DNA of 64,000 bases from Monarcha castaneiventris obscurior. Lineage: Eukaryota; Chordata; Aves; Passeriformes; Monarchidae. The stretch is taken from assembly GCA_026261815.1 (NCBI GenBank), contig JAMPIT010000059.1, forward strand, positions 18,648,001 to 18,712,000, read 5' to 3'. Shown here in pieces: positions 13,701 to 24,946 of this stretch (the stretch's first letter is position 1; every line of letters starts with the position of its first letter). The notes beneath the pieces were generated by a model. The model had not been told where the DNA came from, searched no databases, and was given only the letters and a program-made list of their open reading frames with translations. The translations under genes and the position numbers were made by a program.

Positions 13701-14016
13701 AAGAAGGACAAGAGGCTTTGTGTGCTGACTATTTTAAAACTACTTTTTCTAAGTCATTGATTTTGTTTACCATTATACTCTTCCCTTATTTCTGTTAGAG
13801 GCTGAAAGAATTCTCCCTTACATTCTGGCATATGGATGAATCATTTTGAAGTAGGATAACCAGATCTCAGCCAAGAATCATGCAGTTTCAAACACAGCAG
13901 CATCTAACAGCACAGTGGTTTGAACCATGCAGAATTATACTTTATTGTAGGTACTTACAGTGGAAGGATTAAACTGAAATCCACTGCTTTCTTGGGATGT
14001 TTGGGGTGTAATTCAT
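10754..14016. other. AT-rich gene-poor stretch
   Basis: Nothing assignable. The longest open frame (12281-12733 plus, 150 codons) begins at TTG, has no ATG near its start and resembles no family, so I treat it as chance. Short TA-type and homopolymer runs occur near 12930 and 13160. Confidence 0.5.
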
Positions 14017-14603
14017 TGTCATGGTTTATCCCCAGCCAGCAGCCAACCAACACAGTTATTCAGTCAGTCCTCTACCAGCAGGATTGAGAAGGGATCAGAA
14101 TGGTAAAGCTGGAGAACTCATGGGTTGACATAAAGACAGTTTAAGAGGGAAAGCAAAAGCTCCACACAGAAGTAAAGCAAAACAAGGAATTAATTCACTG
14201 ATTCCCAAGGGCAGGCAGGTGTTCAGCTGTCTTCAGGAGAGCAGGGCCCCATCACACGTAAGAGTGACTTGGGAAGACAAACATCATCACTCCAAATGTC
14301 CCACCATTCCTCCTACTTCCCCTGACTTTATACACTGAGCATGATGTCACATGGTCTGGAATATCCCTTTAGTCAGTTTGGGTCACCTGTCCTGGCTGTG
14401 TCTCTTCACACTTCCCAAGCATTCAAAAATTCTTCTCCAGCATGGCAGTGCAAAAAGCAGAAAAGGCCTTGGTTCTGTAAGCCATACTCAGGAATAACAA
14501 AAACATATCTATATTATCAACCCTGTCTTCAGCACAAATTCAAAACACAGTCCCACACCAGCCACTGTGAAGATAGTTAACTCTACCTCACCCAAAACCA
14601 GCA
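14017..14603 (-). mobile_element. Solo LTR, widespread avian LTR family, minus orientation
   Basis: The left end reads TGTCATGGTTTATCCCCAGC and the right end TTAACTCTACCTCACCCAAA followed by ACCAGCA. These are the reverse complements of the end and start of an abundant avian LTR whose sense strand begins TG...GGTTTTGGCTGAGATAGAG and ends ...GGTTAAACCATGACA. The interior shares further blocks with the copies at 34642-35185 and 63290-63890, such as the reverse complement of 'GTCAGCTGTCC' and 'TATATACTGGGCATGATG'-like segments. I see no internal retroviral sequence on either side and no clear target duplication. Family assignment by resemblance only; no database name is claimed. Confidence 0.75.
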
Positions 14604-14813
14604 TGTGCACGTGTGTGCACGTGCTACCTCTAATAAACGCCGGTTCATCTTCTGCTGTTTCTCTTTGTACTCTGACACCTGGCTCCTCATTCCTTTGTTG
14701 ATACTTGTGGAGAATGTGCCAGAATAGGTAGTACTGAGTAGGTATTTAGTAAATATTCCTGTACAATGAGACAAGAAGGAATACTAAGAAAAGAAGAAAA
14801 GAAGGAAACATAT

Positions 14814-14819
14814 GGGTAT
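14814..14819. repeat. Target-site duplication, left copy (GGGTAT)
   Basis: GGGTAT immediately precedes the TG that opens the LTR at 14820 and recurs at 15439-15444. Confidence 0.55.
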
Positions 14820-15438
14820 TGTAGCTGCTCAGCCAGCGACTGTGATGCTTGAGGGCCCAAGGAGCCCCGAAATAGCAGAGGCCTGCTGGTGGACCAATTC
14901 TAAGGTTTAAGAACACCCCCAAATCCCATGATGAGAAAGGAAAAGCCTCTCCCATCAGGCTTTGTGCTGCTACGCAGACTGGGTCTGTCTGAATGGCTTG
15001 TTACCTTCCACACCCCCAGAGCTTCCCCACTGGCTCCCATTCCCTAGTCCCAGCTTTGTACCTCTCCCGTGCCCTCAGATCATTGGTTCTGATGCTCCCT
15101 CTCTCCCGTACGTAAACCCTGACCCTGCATGGGTCTCTCTTTCGCCTCTGGTCTCCCTTTGTGGCAGGATGGAATAAACCTCATCCATGGAATACCCAAA
15201 TGGGAGAGCCCTCCTGACTCTTTGCCTCTGGTAATGCTGAGCAATCCAGCTGGAGTGTGTGTGTGTGTGTGTGTGAATCTGCGCCTGACGGCCAGGCGGG
15301 TGAAAGGAGTGAGCGTGCTGGAGTGCTGTACTGCACCCACTGGAACCATCCCATAGCTAGGGACGTTTCAGGGAAACGCAGCCACCCTTCACGGACCCCA
15401 CATGTAGTGCGTTACACGGGAAGTGCAATTAATCTGTA
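14820..15438 (+). mobile_element. Solo LTR, probable class II ERV, 619 bp
   Basis: The block opens TGTAGCTGCTC and closes AATCTGTA, flanked by 6-bp copies of GGGTAT. Inside, in plus orientation, are an ATTGG (inverted CCAAT) element near 15083, and AATAAA at about 15173 followed by a GT-rich downstream element that has become a (TG)n microsatellite. The base composition (CT-rich U3, CpG-containing R/U5) differs from the flanks. The 3' terminus is TA instead of CA, which one C-to-T change would explain. A purine-rich run (AAGAAAAGAAGAAAAGAAGG, about 14787-14806) sits just upstream and could be a polypurine tract, but no internal coding sequence accompanies it. A 6-bp duplication fits class II ERVs. 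The short open frames here are incidental. Confidence 0.6.
15258..15283. repeat. (TG)n microsatellite
   Basis: An uninterrupted GT/TG dinucleotide run of about 25 bases, lying downstream of the AATAAA of the surrounding LTR. Likely length-polymorphic. Confidence 0.9.
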
Positions 15439-15444
15439 GGGTAT
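15439..15444. repeat. Target-site duplication, right copy (GGGTAT)
   Basis: Second copy of the hexamer that flanks the LTR at 14820-15438. Confidence 0.55.
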
Positions 15445-18400
15445 TACCTGCTAATCAGAATGGGAATGAATTACCACTACAATGGAAATCATCATTATCA
15501 AATGTTTGTATCCTAAACTTGTGAGCCTGTGTCATATAAATTAGTCTGCTGTAAACCTGAAGACTCAGCCTGAGTTGAGTGTCCAGGCTGTTAATAAATT
15601 ATCATGGTTTCTTTCTAATGGGTTTTGAATCTTTAATAAATACTAGTAGAAGCAAAATTTCTATCAAATCAATGATAAAAAATTATTGCCTTTATGAAAA
15701 TAAGCTTTCCAGATGAACTTCACAAAAAAAGTCAGATGATTTAAATAACAATTTGAAATTGCTGAGAAAACCTAATAGAAAAACTGAGTTCTGTGTGGTG
15801 ATATTTCTCCACACAGAGAGTATTACAGGTGTTTAATGCTTGCAGGTGGAAGAGAAGGAAAAGAAGAGAATTTGTGTTCATTATACTATATACTGAAGCA
15901 AAATATCAATGATTCATTTATTCATTGCACATGTATGCATATATGTTTAATTTTAGTGTACTTTGCTTGGGGGGTGAGTTGTATATAAAACAGTTCAAAT
16001 TTCCCCAACTGGAGTATCATCTCCAAGACTTAAATATGAGGAAGGCTTTCTAGGCTGATAACAACATAAGGTCATCTTTAGGCAGCTGTAGTCTTTGTAT
16101 ATATAGTAGGAAAAGTACATTAAGATGAATCCAGAACAGTTTTCTAGAAAATAACAGAAACAAAGTGCAGAGGAATGCTTTTAGGCCTTGCTTTTGGAGA
16201 CAGTGCCCATATGCTGATGAAGGTTCTCAGAAAATAATTGTAGGAATAGATGCAGAAGTGATTTCATTTGCTGGAAATGGCTTTTTAATTATACTATATT
16301 GATGTAATTTTGTCCACATTCCAAATAGTCAAGTTCCTATCAGAAGGTTCCTTTATGCAGTAAATTTCTGATATCTTGGGCAAACATCATATTACATGTG
16401 AAACCCTGTTCAGGTGAAACAATTGTGTGAAAATTACAATTACCATATACTTGGAATAAACCTTCTACAAGCTGAAACTTTGAGAAGATGCAGCGTGCTC
16501 TGATCAGATCTCAGTGGGAATGTTGGAAAGCCTGTCTTTGATATGTGACTAATTCAGGTCTCTGACTAGATGGAGGAAGAGGTGAAAATCCTTTCCCTGC
16601 TCCTCTGGCTTATATTTCACCACAAAGCATCACCAAATGGAATCAACACCGTTCAATAAGAACAGGCAAACGGCTGGCATGGTAATTAGTGCTGCGTTAC
16701 TACTGCTGGAAAGTGTCACTCCACATTTAGTATTGAAGTATTTCATAGGATGGTACAGTGGTCTAGTACCTCCCTCAAAAATATGTATTCAAAGGAGAAA
16801 AATTTGAATATCTATAACTTCAAACTTAAAATGTATAATTTTTTTCTCTTCAGAGCTTTGATTGACAAAATTCCCATTTTCTGAAATGTAAATTTCACTC
16901 TAACTAGCACAGAAATCCAAAACAGAATATGGATTTTGGAAATATATCATTAGAGCTAACAATATAAACTAATGTTACCTTTTTGTCACACTTACATAAT
17001 AATAATTTAATAGCTGAACTATATTATCACCTTCTTGCCCTGTCATGCAATGTCCTGCATCTTTCCCTAAAACAAAAGTATTGATAATTCTGAATAAGCT
17101 TTTGCATTTCTTGAAACCAAAATTCTTTCACTTTGCAGGGCAGAAAATGCTTTTGCTGTTCAAGTGGAAAGTACATTACACTATTCTCTTAAAGTTTAAA
17201 ACACCTACATTTTTAATATAACTTCTGGTTAAAAGCTTGAAGAATAGAGCTCAAAATTAAGTTTATTTCCAGAAAATTTCAGCCAAAGCCTATCTTGAAG
17301 CCTTATATAAAGTACACTAGCAGAGAACTATGCCACTTTTTTCTGCTCAGTTGTCTGGAAAATGTATTAGAGGCATGTAAGAAATGCAGAGAAAAAGACC
17401 ATGACAGACTGTGATTTGTAGAAGTAACAGCTGATGACTGTCATCCACAAAAATAACCCTAAAGTAATAAGTAAAGGAATCACAAAAGAGAAAAAGACAC
17501 TAATAATACAGTGTCTAATGCCAGGTTTCATGGTTTGGTTTTTCCTAAATATTACAGTTCAAAAGCTAACCTGAATTGTCCTTCTAGATATTTAAAATCA
17601 CAACTTCATAATTAACATTATGCAACATGTCCTAGGCAGTGCCCTTGCAGTGTCCAATATATGACAATAGTCTGGTTTATTCTCTGTTTAACATTAACTT
17701 TGTGTGTCACCTAACTTTCAGAGAGAAATGTGACAAAGAAACAAGATGGAGGGGCTGAAATGTCTAGCCAAACATGAAGTCTCTGACATATTATTCAACA
17801 GCAGACTTGTGGAAGGACAATACTCTGTCATTTTTGCATTGAAATACAAAAAAAGTCACAGTAAGCCATACTGGCCACAAATTAGTAGTGTAAGTTAAAG
17901 AGAGCTAGAATCAAATCAAATCAAATAACCATCCCAGCAAGTAATGCAGATTCTACATGCAGTGAGTCTTCAGACAGCCATTTATCACCAAATGCCAAGA
18001 CACATAAAGAGGCAGAAAAAGAAATTGAAGCATGGTGGGAGACCCCACTTTCTCCCCTTCCCTCTTCCTCTGCTATGCATATAGGCCAAACATAACCCCA
18101 GGATGTGATGCAGTGGAAAAGCTTTTAAATGTGGTGATTATTTGTTTAATGGAACAGCTGCATAGGGAGCCTGCAAGAGGAGGTGCTACCTGTGATTTGG
18201 TGCCAAGCAGTGTCCAGGGTATGGGTGAAGATTTTGTTGATGAGAAGTAACTCTTTAACAATGATTGTCATCGTATTTAGCATCCTCACAGGATTTGCAA
18301 AAGCTAGTAGGCCCATTGAAAAGTAGCCTGTGTAAAAATAAAGGCACTTTTAAGGAAGAAATTGAAGAGCAAATCTAAGGGAATTAAATCCTTGCAGGTT

Positions 18401-20974
18401 TTCTGGCCATTACTGAAGGACACCTTCCAAAAAGTGCAGCACTAATGAACACAATTAAAAAGGTGGTTTAGACAAAAGCAAAGAAAAATTAGGCAAAAGA
18501 AACTATCTCTAAAAATATGACGAGAGCTTTTTCAGAAAGAAATCAGAAAATATGAGGAACCTTGGCAAAAAAAAAAAAAATCCAAAAATTGAAAAGCAAT
18601 TGACATAGGAATCAACATAAACAGCAATACTTTCTTCAGACACGAAAATAAAAAAAAATAAAAAACATTTAGCAAGTCTGCTCATCTAGTTGCAGAGCAG
18701 GTTGTTTAGGAGTGCTTAGAGAAGGCAAGACCTGTACAGAAAAGTTAAAATTGTCCAAGAGATTACACTATGAAAGAGTGACAGCAATTCACATGCTAGA
18801 ACTCATCATAACAGATGGCTCAGCAGAGGATAAGTCTGAAATTGAGGAGGATATGGAACAAGTTGATAGCATGAACACTCACAAGTCAGCAGGACTGGAA
18901 TGGCATTCACTTTCTAACAGAACTTAGGGGTAGACCAGATAAATTACTAATAGTATTTTTAAGCAGGAGTTTATCAGTTTACTTGCTACTAGGGTAGAAA
19001 GCTAGGGTAGAAAATGTAGCACTGACTTTAAAAATAAAAGTTCTAGAAATATATGGTAAAATACAGATCTATCAGCCTGACATTAGTATTAAACCAGTTA
19101 AATAAAAACTGTATTAATTAATCAGCATCTGGATTTGCATAGTCTGTTTGGCAATGTATTTTTTTGAAGAAGAAGACCTCCCTACCTCCTTGTCGTAAAA
19201 GTTTTCTGAAGAAATTAGCAAAGATGAAGATAGGATTGACTCATATATCCCCCAATTGATTTTTTTCAAAGACTTCTATAAAATGTCTCCCAAAGCTTGT
19301 TTAGCCACTTCTGCTTCATAACACTATTGTTTTTAAAAGAAATCCTAAATAGTGACAGCTAAAGTAAGGCTAACTTCAAAATGAGCTCAACAAATGAAAC
19401 AAGGATGTTTAAATCTAGAGAAAATAAACTAAGAGGAATAAGCAGCTCTTTCATCTTTTCATAATGCATTTCAAAGATTTAGGGTTAGAACCTCCAAATT
19501 TTCAGACATGAAGAAGGTTAGAACTTAAACCCATTTCTCCTTCTGGATTCCATTTTGGGTTTGATTCTGGTTTTTTTCCTAATGTAATTTAAATTTCTGC
19601 TTATTTCTTAAATGAAAGTACCAAGCTCTGTTTGGACCTATTGTTATGCAAAAACACCACTATCTACTTCCTTTGGAAAGCCTCCTGACAATCAAAACTG
19701 TCCAGTATGGCAACTGTAAGTATACAGACAATTACTGCAGTCTTAACAGGGGACATCATTACAGAATGCATGTTCTCAAAATTAGGAGCTTGAGTATCCT
19801 TAAGATGCCTATTGCTTGTGTTGATCAAAAGCCTTTCCTGTCTTTTATGTGTGCAATTGCAGTAACTCAATGGAAAAGTACAAATACTATATTGTGTGCT
19901 TGCTATGTTGGTGTTTTGATGGGGGGGTTGTTTGTTTGTTTTGGGTTTTCTTTTTAGAAAAACCCACATATTTTAATAAAATTTGTAAAGTAAATTGCAT
20001 TTTTTTAGCTGCACACTAAATTAAATTTGCAGTGCAGGAATATTTAGGTCAGCTCAACAGGTGGAAGTAAGCTGCTGGAGCCAAGAACAGAATTTAATCA
20101 GACTGTACACACTGTTGACAGATTATGTTTAACTGCATTTTTCTGATGAAGAAAAATCTTTGGATAGATTTTTGAAACACACTTTAGTGAAGATTAAAGT
20201 ACCTCATTATATTAGGATAATTAGAGATTCCAGCTGTTATTAAATCAAGAGTGAATCTCACTAAATTTCAGTGTTATTTTCAGTGTTGGTATTTCCTTTG
20301 GCTTTGTTTCCATTTAAAGAATGTTCATTATTGCATACAGATGTTCAGCCTTCACAACTCTCTTTTTCTGATATAATAAGCTTATTAGTTTATTCCACTT
20401 CAGCTTGGAGAATACTATAAGTGATAGGTTTTGTTCAAATATTAGTCATGGGCATTGCAATACGGAGCCTAGATATATTTTCTTGTTTTCCTACTTCATG
20501 ATGTTGATCACATCAGCTCTAGGTTTCTACAGTCTATCATATTTTATGCTATGTGGATATTAAGAAAACATTTGAATTTGCTCTCCTTCAGACTATCAAT
20601 CCTTTTGTTCTGTGCGTTATCAAAGTCCACAGCAGTACTTTAAAGTCATGTCTGCAAGGTCACTGTGTTATGGAAGTTGTTGATATCAGACATTGGCATC
20701 AGAAGCAGCAGCTACTATAGTGATTTTAAGCTGTTGGTCTGTTTCTCAGACATCAGTTAAGCCTAGTTGAATGAGGATTTGAAGTGACATACACAATATG
20801 CTTCTCTTATGAGCTCTGTATTGAGAAAGCATCCTGTAACAAGATGAATCATGTAAGAGTAATCAACTTCTGTCAGTGCTGCCAGAATTTTATAAATTTT
20901 AAGTGTCAGAATTTTATAACTGCCTTCTCCTGCTGTTGAAAAATAAGCAAGGATGAATACAGGTGGATTGGTTT
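15445..20974. other. AT-rich gene-poor stretch
   Basis: No gene or clear repeat. The segment at about 16610-16730 contains a moderately GC, TAATTAG-containing block that looks less eroded than its surroundings and might be a conserved non-coding element. A G/T-rich low-complexity tract lies at about 19918-19955. Open frames such as 19646-19957 are short and motif-free. Confidence 0.5.
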
Positions 20975-22051
20975 TGCCTGGCTTGATTTTGGTAGTGGTG
21001 AGGGGGAGCTACAGAGATGGCTTCTGTGAGAAGCTGCTAGAGGCTTCTTCGATTTCCTCCATATCCAATCCCTGATGGCTCCAGAGAGGGATATGCACCT
21101 GGCCAAGGCTGGGCCGATTAGGAATGGTGGCAACATGTCTGTGGTAATGTATTTGAGAAGAAATCAAAACAAAAAGTTGTTGCACAGTTTTAATTGTGGC
21201 CAGAGAAGAGCTGAGTCAGAACACGTGAGGAGAACAACATGCAGACACCAAGGTCTGTGAAGAAGGTGGAGGAGGAGGTGCTCCAGGCTCCAGAGCTGAG
21301 ATTCTTCTGCAGGCCGTGGTGCAGACCATGGTGAGGCAGCTGTGCCCCTGCAGCCCATGGAGGTCCATGGAGAATGCAAAGATCCACCTGCAGCCCCTGG
21401 AGGAGACCCACACCAAAGCAGGTGGATGCCTAAGAGGAGGGTGTGAGTCTGTAGGAGACTCATGGAGAGAGAGCCCCTGCTCCCAGGCTGGAGCATCCTT
21501 CCTTGGAGAACTGCACCCTGTGGAAGACTGACCGATACTTCAGCAGTTTTGGGAGAACTGTTGCCCATGAAATGGCCTCATGTTGCAGCAGTTTGCAGGG
21601 AGCTGCTGCTCGTGAGGTGGAGCAATGTCAGAGAAGCTAACGGAGAACTGCGTCCCATGGGAGTGGCCCCACAGTGCAGCAGGAGAGGGGCTCCTCTCTG
21701 TGATGAGCAGAAGAAAACCTCTGGTGATGAACTGACCATAAACCCCATTCCCTGTCTTCTCGTGCTGCTGGGGCAGGAGATAGGACTGGGAAGCAGGGAG
21801 GGGTAGGGAGAAGGTGTTTTTAAGGGTTTATTTTACTTCTCATTATCCTGCTCTGATTTTGTTTGTAGTAAATTCGGTGCATATCTCTAAGTTGAGCCTG
21901 TTTTGTCCATGATGGTATTTGATGAGCGATTTCTCCTGGTCATTGTCTCAACCCATAAACCCTTCACTAAATTAATTTTCTCTCCTCTGTCCAGCTGTGA
22001 AGGGGAGTGACTGAGCAGTTTTGGGCAGGGTGCCTGGCATTGGGCTGTTCA
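20975..22051 (+). mobile_element. ERVL-like LTR, about 1.1 kb, copy 1
   Basis: It aligns by eye over its whole length with the LTR at 51890-53252. Shared blocks are a GGGGG(A)GCTACAG...GAT start region, GCCAAGGCT, a 'CAGACACCAAGGTC' segment, repeated 'GCAGCCC(A/C)TGGAGG' and 'GACCCACAC' modules, and a 3' part with TTTACTTCTCATTATCCTGC, a poly(A) signal area (AGTAAATTCGG here, AATAAATTC in copy 2), GTCTCAACCCATAAACCC and GTCCAGCTGTGAAGGGGAG. Its 3' end is degraded near 22050, before the GGTCAAC...ACCACA terminus seen in copy 2. The GC-rich tandem modules produce several overlapping open frames on both strands (for example 21164-21568 minus, 21462-21806 plus) that are not genes. 'ERVL-like' rests on resemblance to common avian LTRs. 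Confidence 0.75.
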
Positions 22052-24790
22052 GAAATTTAATTAACATATAGTGTAATTTGCAGGAATTGTGAATATGGAT
22101 ACATCCTTCACTGGAAATGAGCCTGTTTCTCTTTGATGTAATTTTGTGAGATGTTTGTACGGATGAGATTGCAATAAAAATAGCTTTGATACCTGTCCTG
22201 GTTTCAGCTATCCACATACATGCAGCTTTAACTTGTGAGGTAGCTTTAAGTTGTCAGGCTCACTGGATCAAATGTTCACTTCTGAACTATGCAGCTAAAC
22301 TTTATAATCTGTGAAAAGAAAGAGATGCTCAAAGTGCACGATTGATCTTAATCTAAAGAAAATGTTTGAAAGAGGTTATAAAATTCATGTCCTAAAACTA
22401 TGAATTTCATTTTATTGACTGAAAAACTGAAGCAGCACTCTCAGATGCAGGCTCATGCACAGTAGATACTGAAATACTGAGAAGGAGATGAATCCCAATA
22501 TCAGACAATCAGTTTTCTTACATTCTGTTTTGAGCACAGTGCTTCAACTGCAGATCTTGTGAACAAACTATTTAAAAATGTTGAGCCACAGTTACTCTCC
22601 AGCTGTTCTGTATTTGGACATTAAATATACTTCTCAAATAGGAGAAAACAAAGAACTTGCCCCTTGTCATGTGATAAAACGTTCTTATAGTAAAACAGCA
22701 CAGGGTCAATGAGAATTATGTATGCTTAATGAAATGCTTAAGTATTTATATGGACCCTCCAATTCCATTTTTTAAAGTCTTACGAATACTGGTAACCAGT
22801 AGGGCTTTTTGAAAATGAGAGCTGTTATATAAAGGATAAGCTTTGGAATTCTTGCTAACTGTTTCACAATAGATTCAACCCACTACAAAGGGTACTAATG
22901 AAATTGAAAGTAATTAATTAAAAAAAAGAATAAATACTTAATTTCTTTACACAGTTACTAATTATTTTCTGGCACTCATTGCTACAAGCTATGACTAACA
23001 CAAAGTCTGTAGCATTAAAGGATTAATTCTTTATATTACTGAGGGTACACCCTTAGATAAGATAAATCCCCTCAGGAAGAGGAGATAAAATCTTCATGTT
23101 TCCAGGCATAACGAAGAGATTTCCTGTATGGTTGGATTACATTTCCAGGCAGGTTTGCCAGCCACTTAGCTAACATGATGATAAAAACTGCTGCCTACTT
23201 TTACTGACAGCTAAAGTTTGATAAATGTCATATTAGGGAACTTTTACCATAACTTTAGTCACAACCTAATTTTATCTTATTGTTTATCAATCACAGGGAA
23301 GTTCTTTGTCTTTCTTTGAATCACTTATAAGCACTTGGTGTTGAACAAAATCTTCAAACAGACGTGCCATCAGATCTGGAATGGAGATTACCAGACTTTT
23401 CAGCAAACTAACTTAAACTGTGCTGAAAACTGTTAAGAGGTGCATTCTTTAGAACAAAACCTGCTTGGGTTTACTTCTGATTGAAGCTTCTCTTAAATTT
23501 TTATTAATTAATTATTTAATTCTCATTAAATTAATTAACTTGAATTTAAGTTACTGTACTTTAGCCCTTTAGGAAAATCCAAACACTTCTTACCTTTTTT
23601 GCAGGCTGGTAGCTCATCTATCTCACAGACAGGGTGGTAGGGTTTTTTCTGCTGAAAATCAGGAATTATTGTTTAGTCAGAAGTTTTATCAGTATTTTAT
23701 AAGTATCACATCATTGTTTTTAGAAAGTATTAAACAAAAATGAGAGAAGACATGTCTGTGCATACCAATATCATCTTCTAACAAGATCAGAATTTATCAG
23801 TCAAATCCAATACTGAGCTCAAAATGCCCTAGCCAGGCCTTCAGGTTTGGCTACACTGAAAATCCCCCACACTATTATTTCTCATTTCTTGGCTTTTTAT
23901 ATGTCGCATGTAGTTGCTGACATTAAGCTTCTGCTCATTCTGTGAGCCTTCATGTTCTTCCTTTGGAAACAAACAGTACACCTGACAGCAAGCATCTCAT
24001 AGTTGAATGATCAAAGATGATAGCTGTTAATAAGCAAAACCAAGGAGGATTAAAGAAAGCTAAAAACATGCTAGAGTGTAATTTTGTTTGTAAATTAATA
24101 CAAATATATGCAGAGTGAACATTACAATGACTTTTAAACCTGAAATAACTTGTAAGCTTGACGCAGTCTGATCTGAAACTTGTACACTTAAATCTTATGT
24201 AACAGTTGCTGTGTTGCTTCAGAATTAATGCTTTGGGACTTTTTTACCTGTATCTTTTTCTTGGTTCATTCACTTTGAAAAGTATGATATACACGAATCC
24301 CATTATTAACAAATAGATGTATATCCACCTGATCCTTCAATATCATATTACAGAAATAGGGTGACTGCAACTTTTGTGGCAATTACTTCTGGCAGTTCCA
24401 CAGGAGTATAGAAACAAAGAGGAACATATTCTTTGAAGACATGAGCTTCTCTGAAATGAATGTCCTCTCAGTATTTGTTGTATTTGTTGTTCCTAGAGAT
24501 AGCAAACATAAGATAAAAGGATAGCCAAAAGTCAGAAATGCTGTAAGGCCAAGATTTGTTTTTCTTTAAACTATGACAATAGACTTTTTTGGAGAACAAT
24601 TTCTGCAATCAATTTTCTTGCTTAGATGTCAATGTGAAAGTTAACATCACTATGCAATATTGAAATATCTGTCATCCATCAGCTTGGAGAATTCTGATTT
24701 GGCTTACTGGAAAAATCCTGACAGATCCAGCATATCTACAGTGCATTTCTCTAAGTAGGTCTGATTAATCCTGAATTTCACAGTGAATAA
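22052..24790. other. AT-rich gene-poor stretch
   Basis: Nothing assignable. An AT-rich run built from TTAATTAA-like units lies at about 23498-23540. Confidence 0.5.
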
Positions 24791-24946
24791 TTTGGGTTTG
24801 GGTTGGGTTTTTTCTGGGTTTTCTGTTTGGTAGTTTGTTTTTTGGAAGGGGGGGGTTTCTTGGGGGGTTTTTGGGGTTTTTTTGTTTGGTTGGTTTGGTT
24901 TTGTTTTGTTTTGTTTTGTTGTTGTGGGTTTTGTTTTTTTTTTTTC
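24791..24946 (+). repeat. G/T-rich low-complexity tract with G-quadruplex potential
   Basis: The plus strand is almost only G and T over about 155 bases. It opens with TTTGGGTTTGGGTTGGG, has runs of eight, six and four G near 24848-24876, then TTTTG repeats and a T run. At least four G-tracts of three or more occur with short loops. Not a gene. Confidence 0.85.

Noticed and set aside
21164..21806. Overlapping open frames on both strands
   Set aside because: They arise from GC-rich tandem modules of the ERVL-like LTR, and the same modules recur at 52440-52985.
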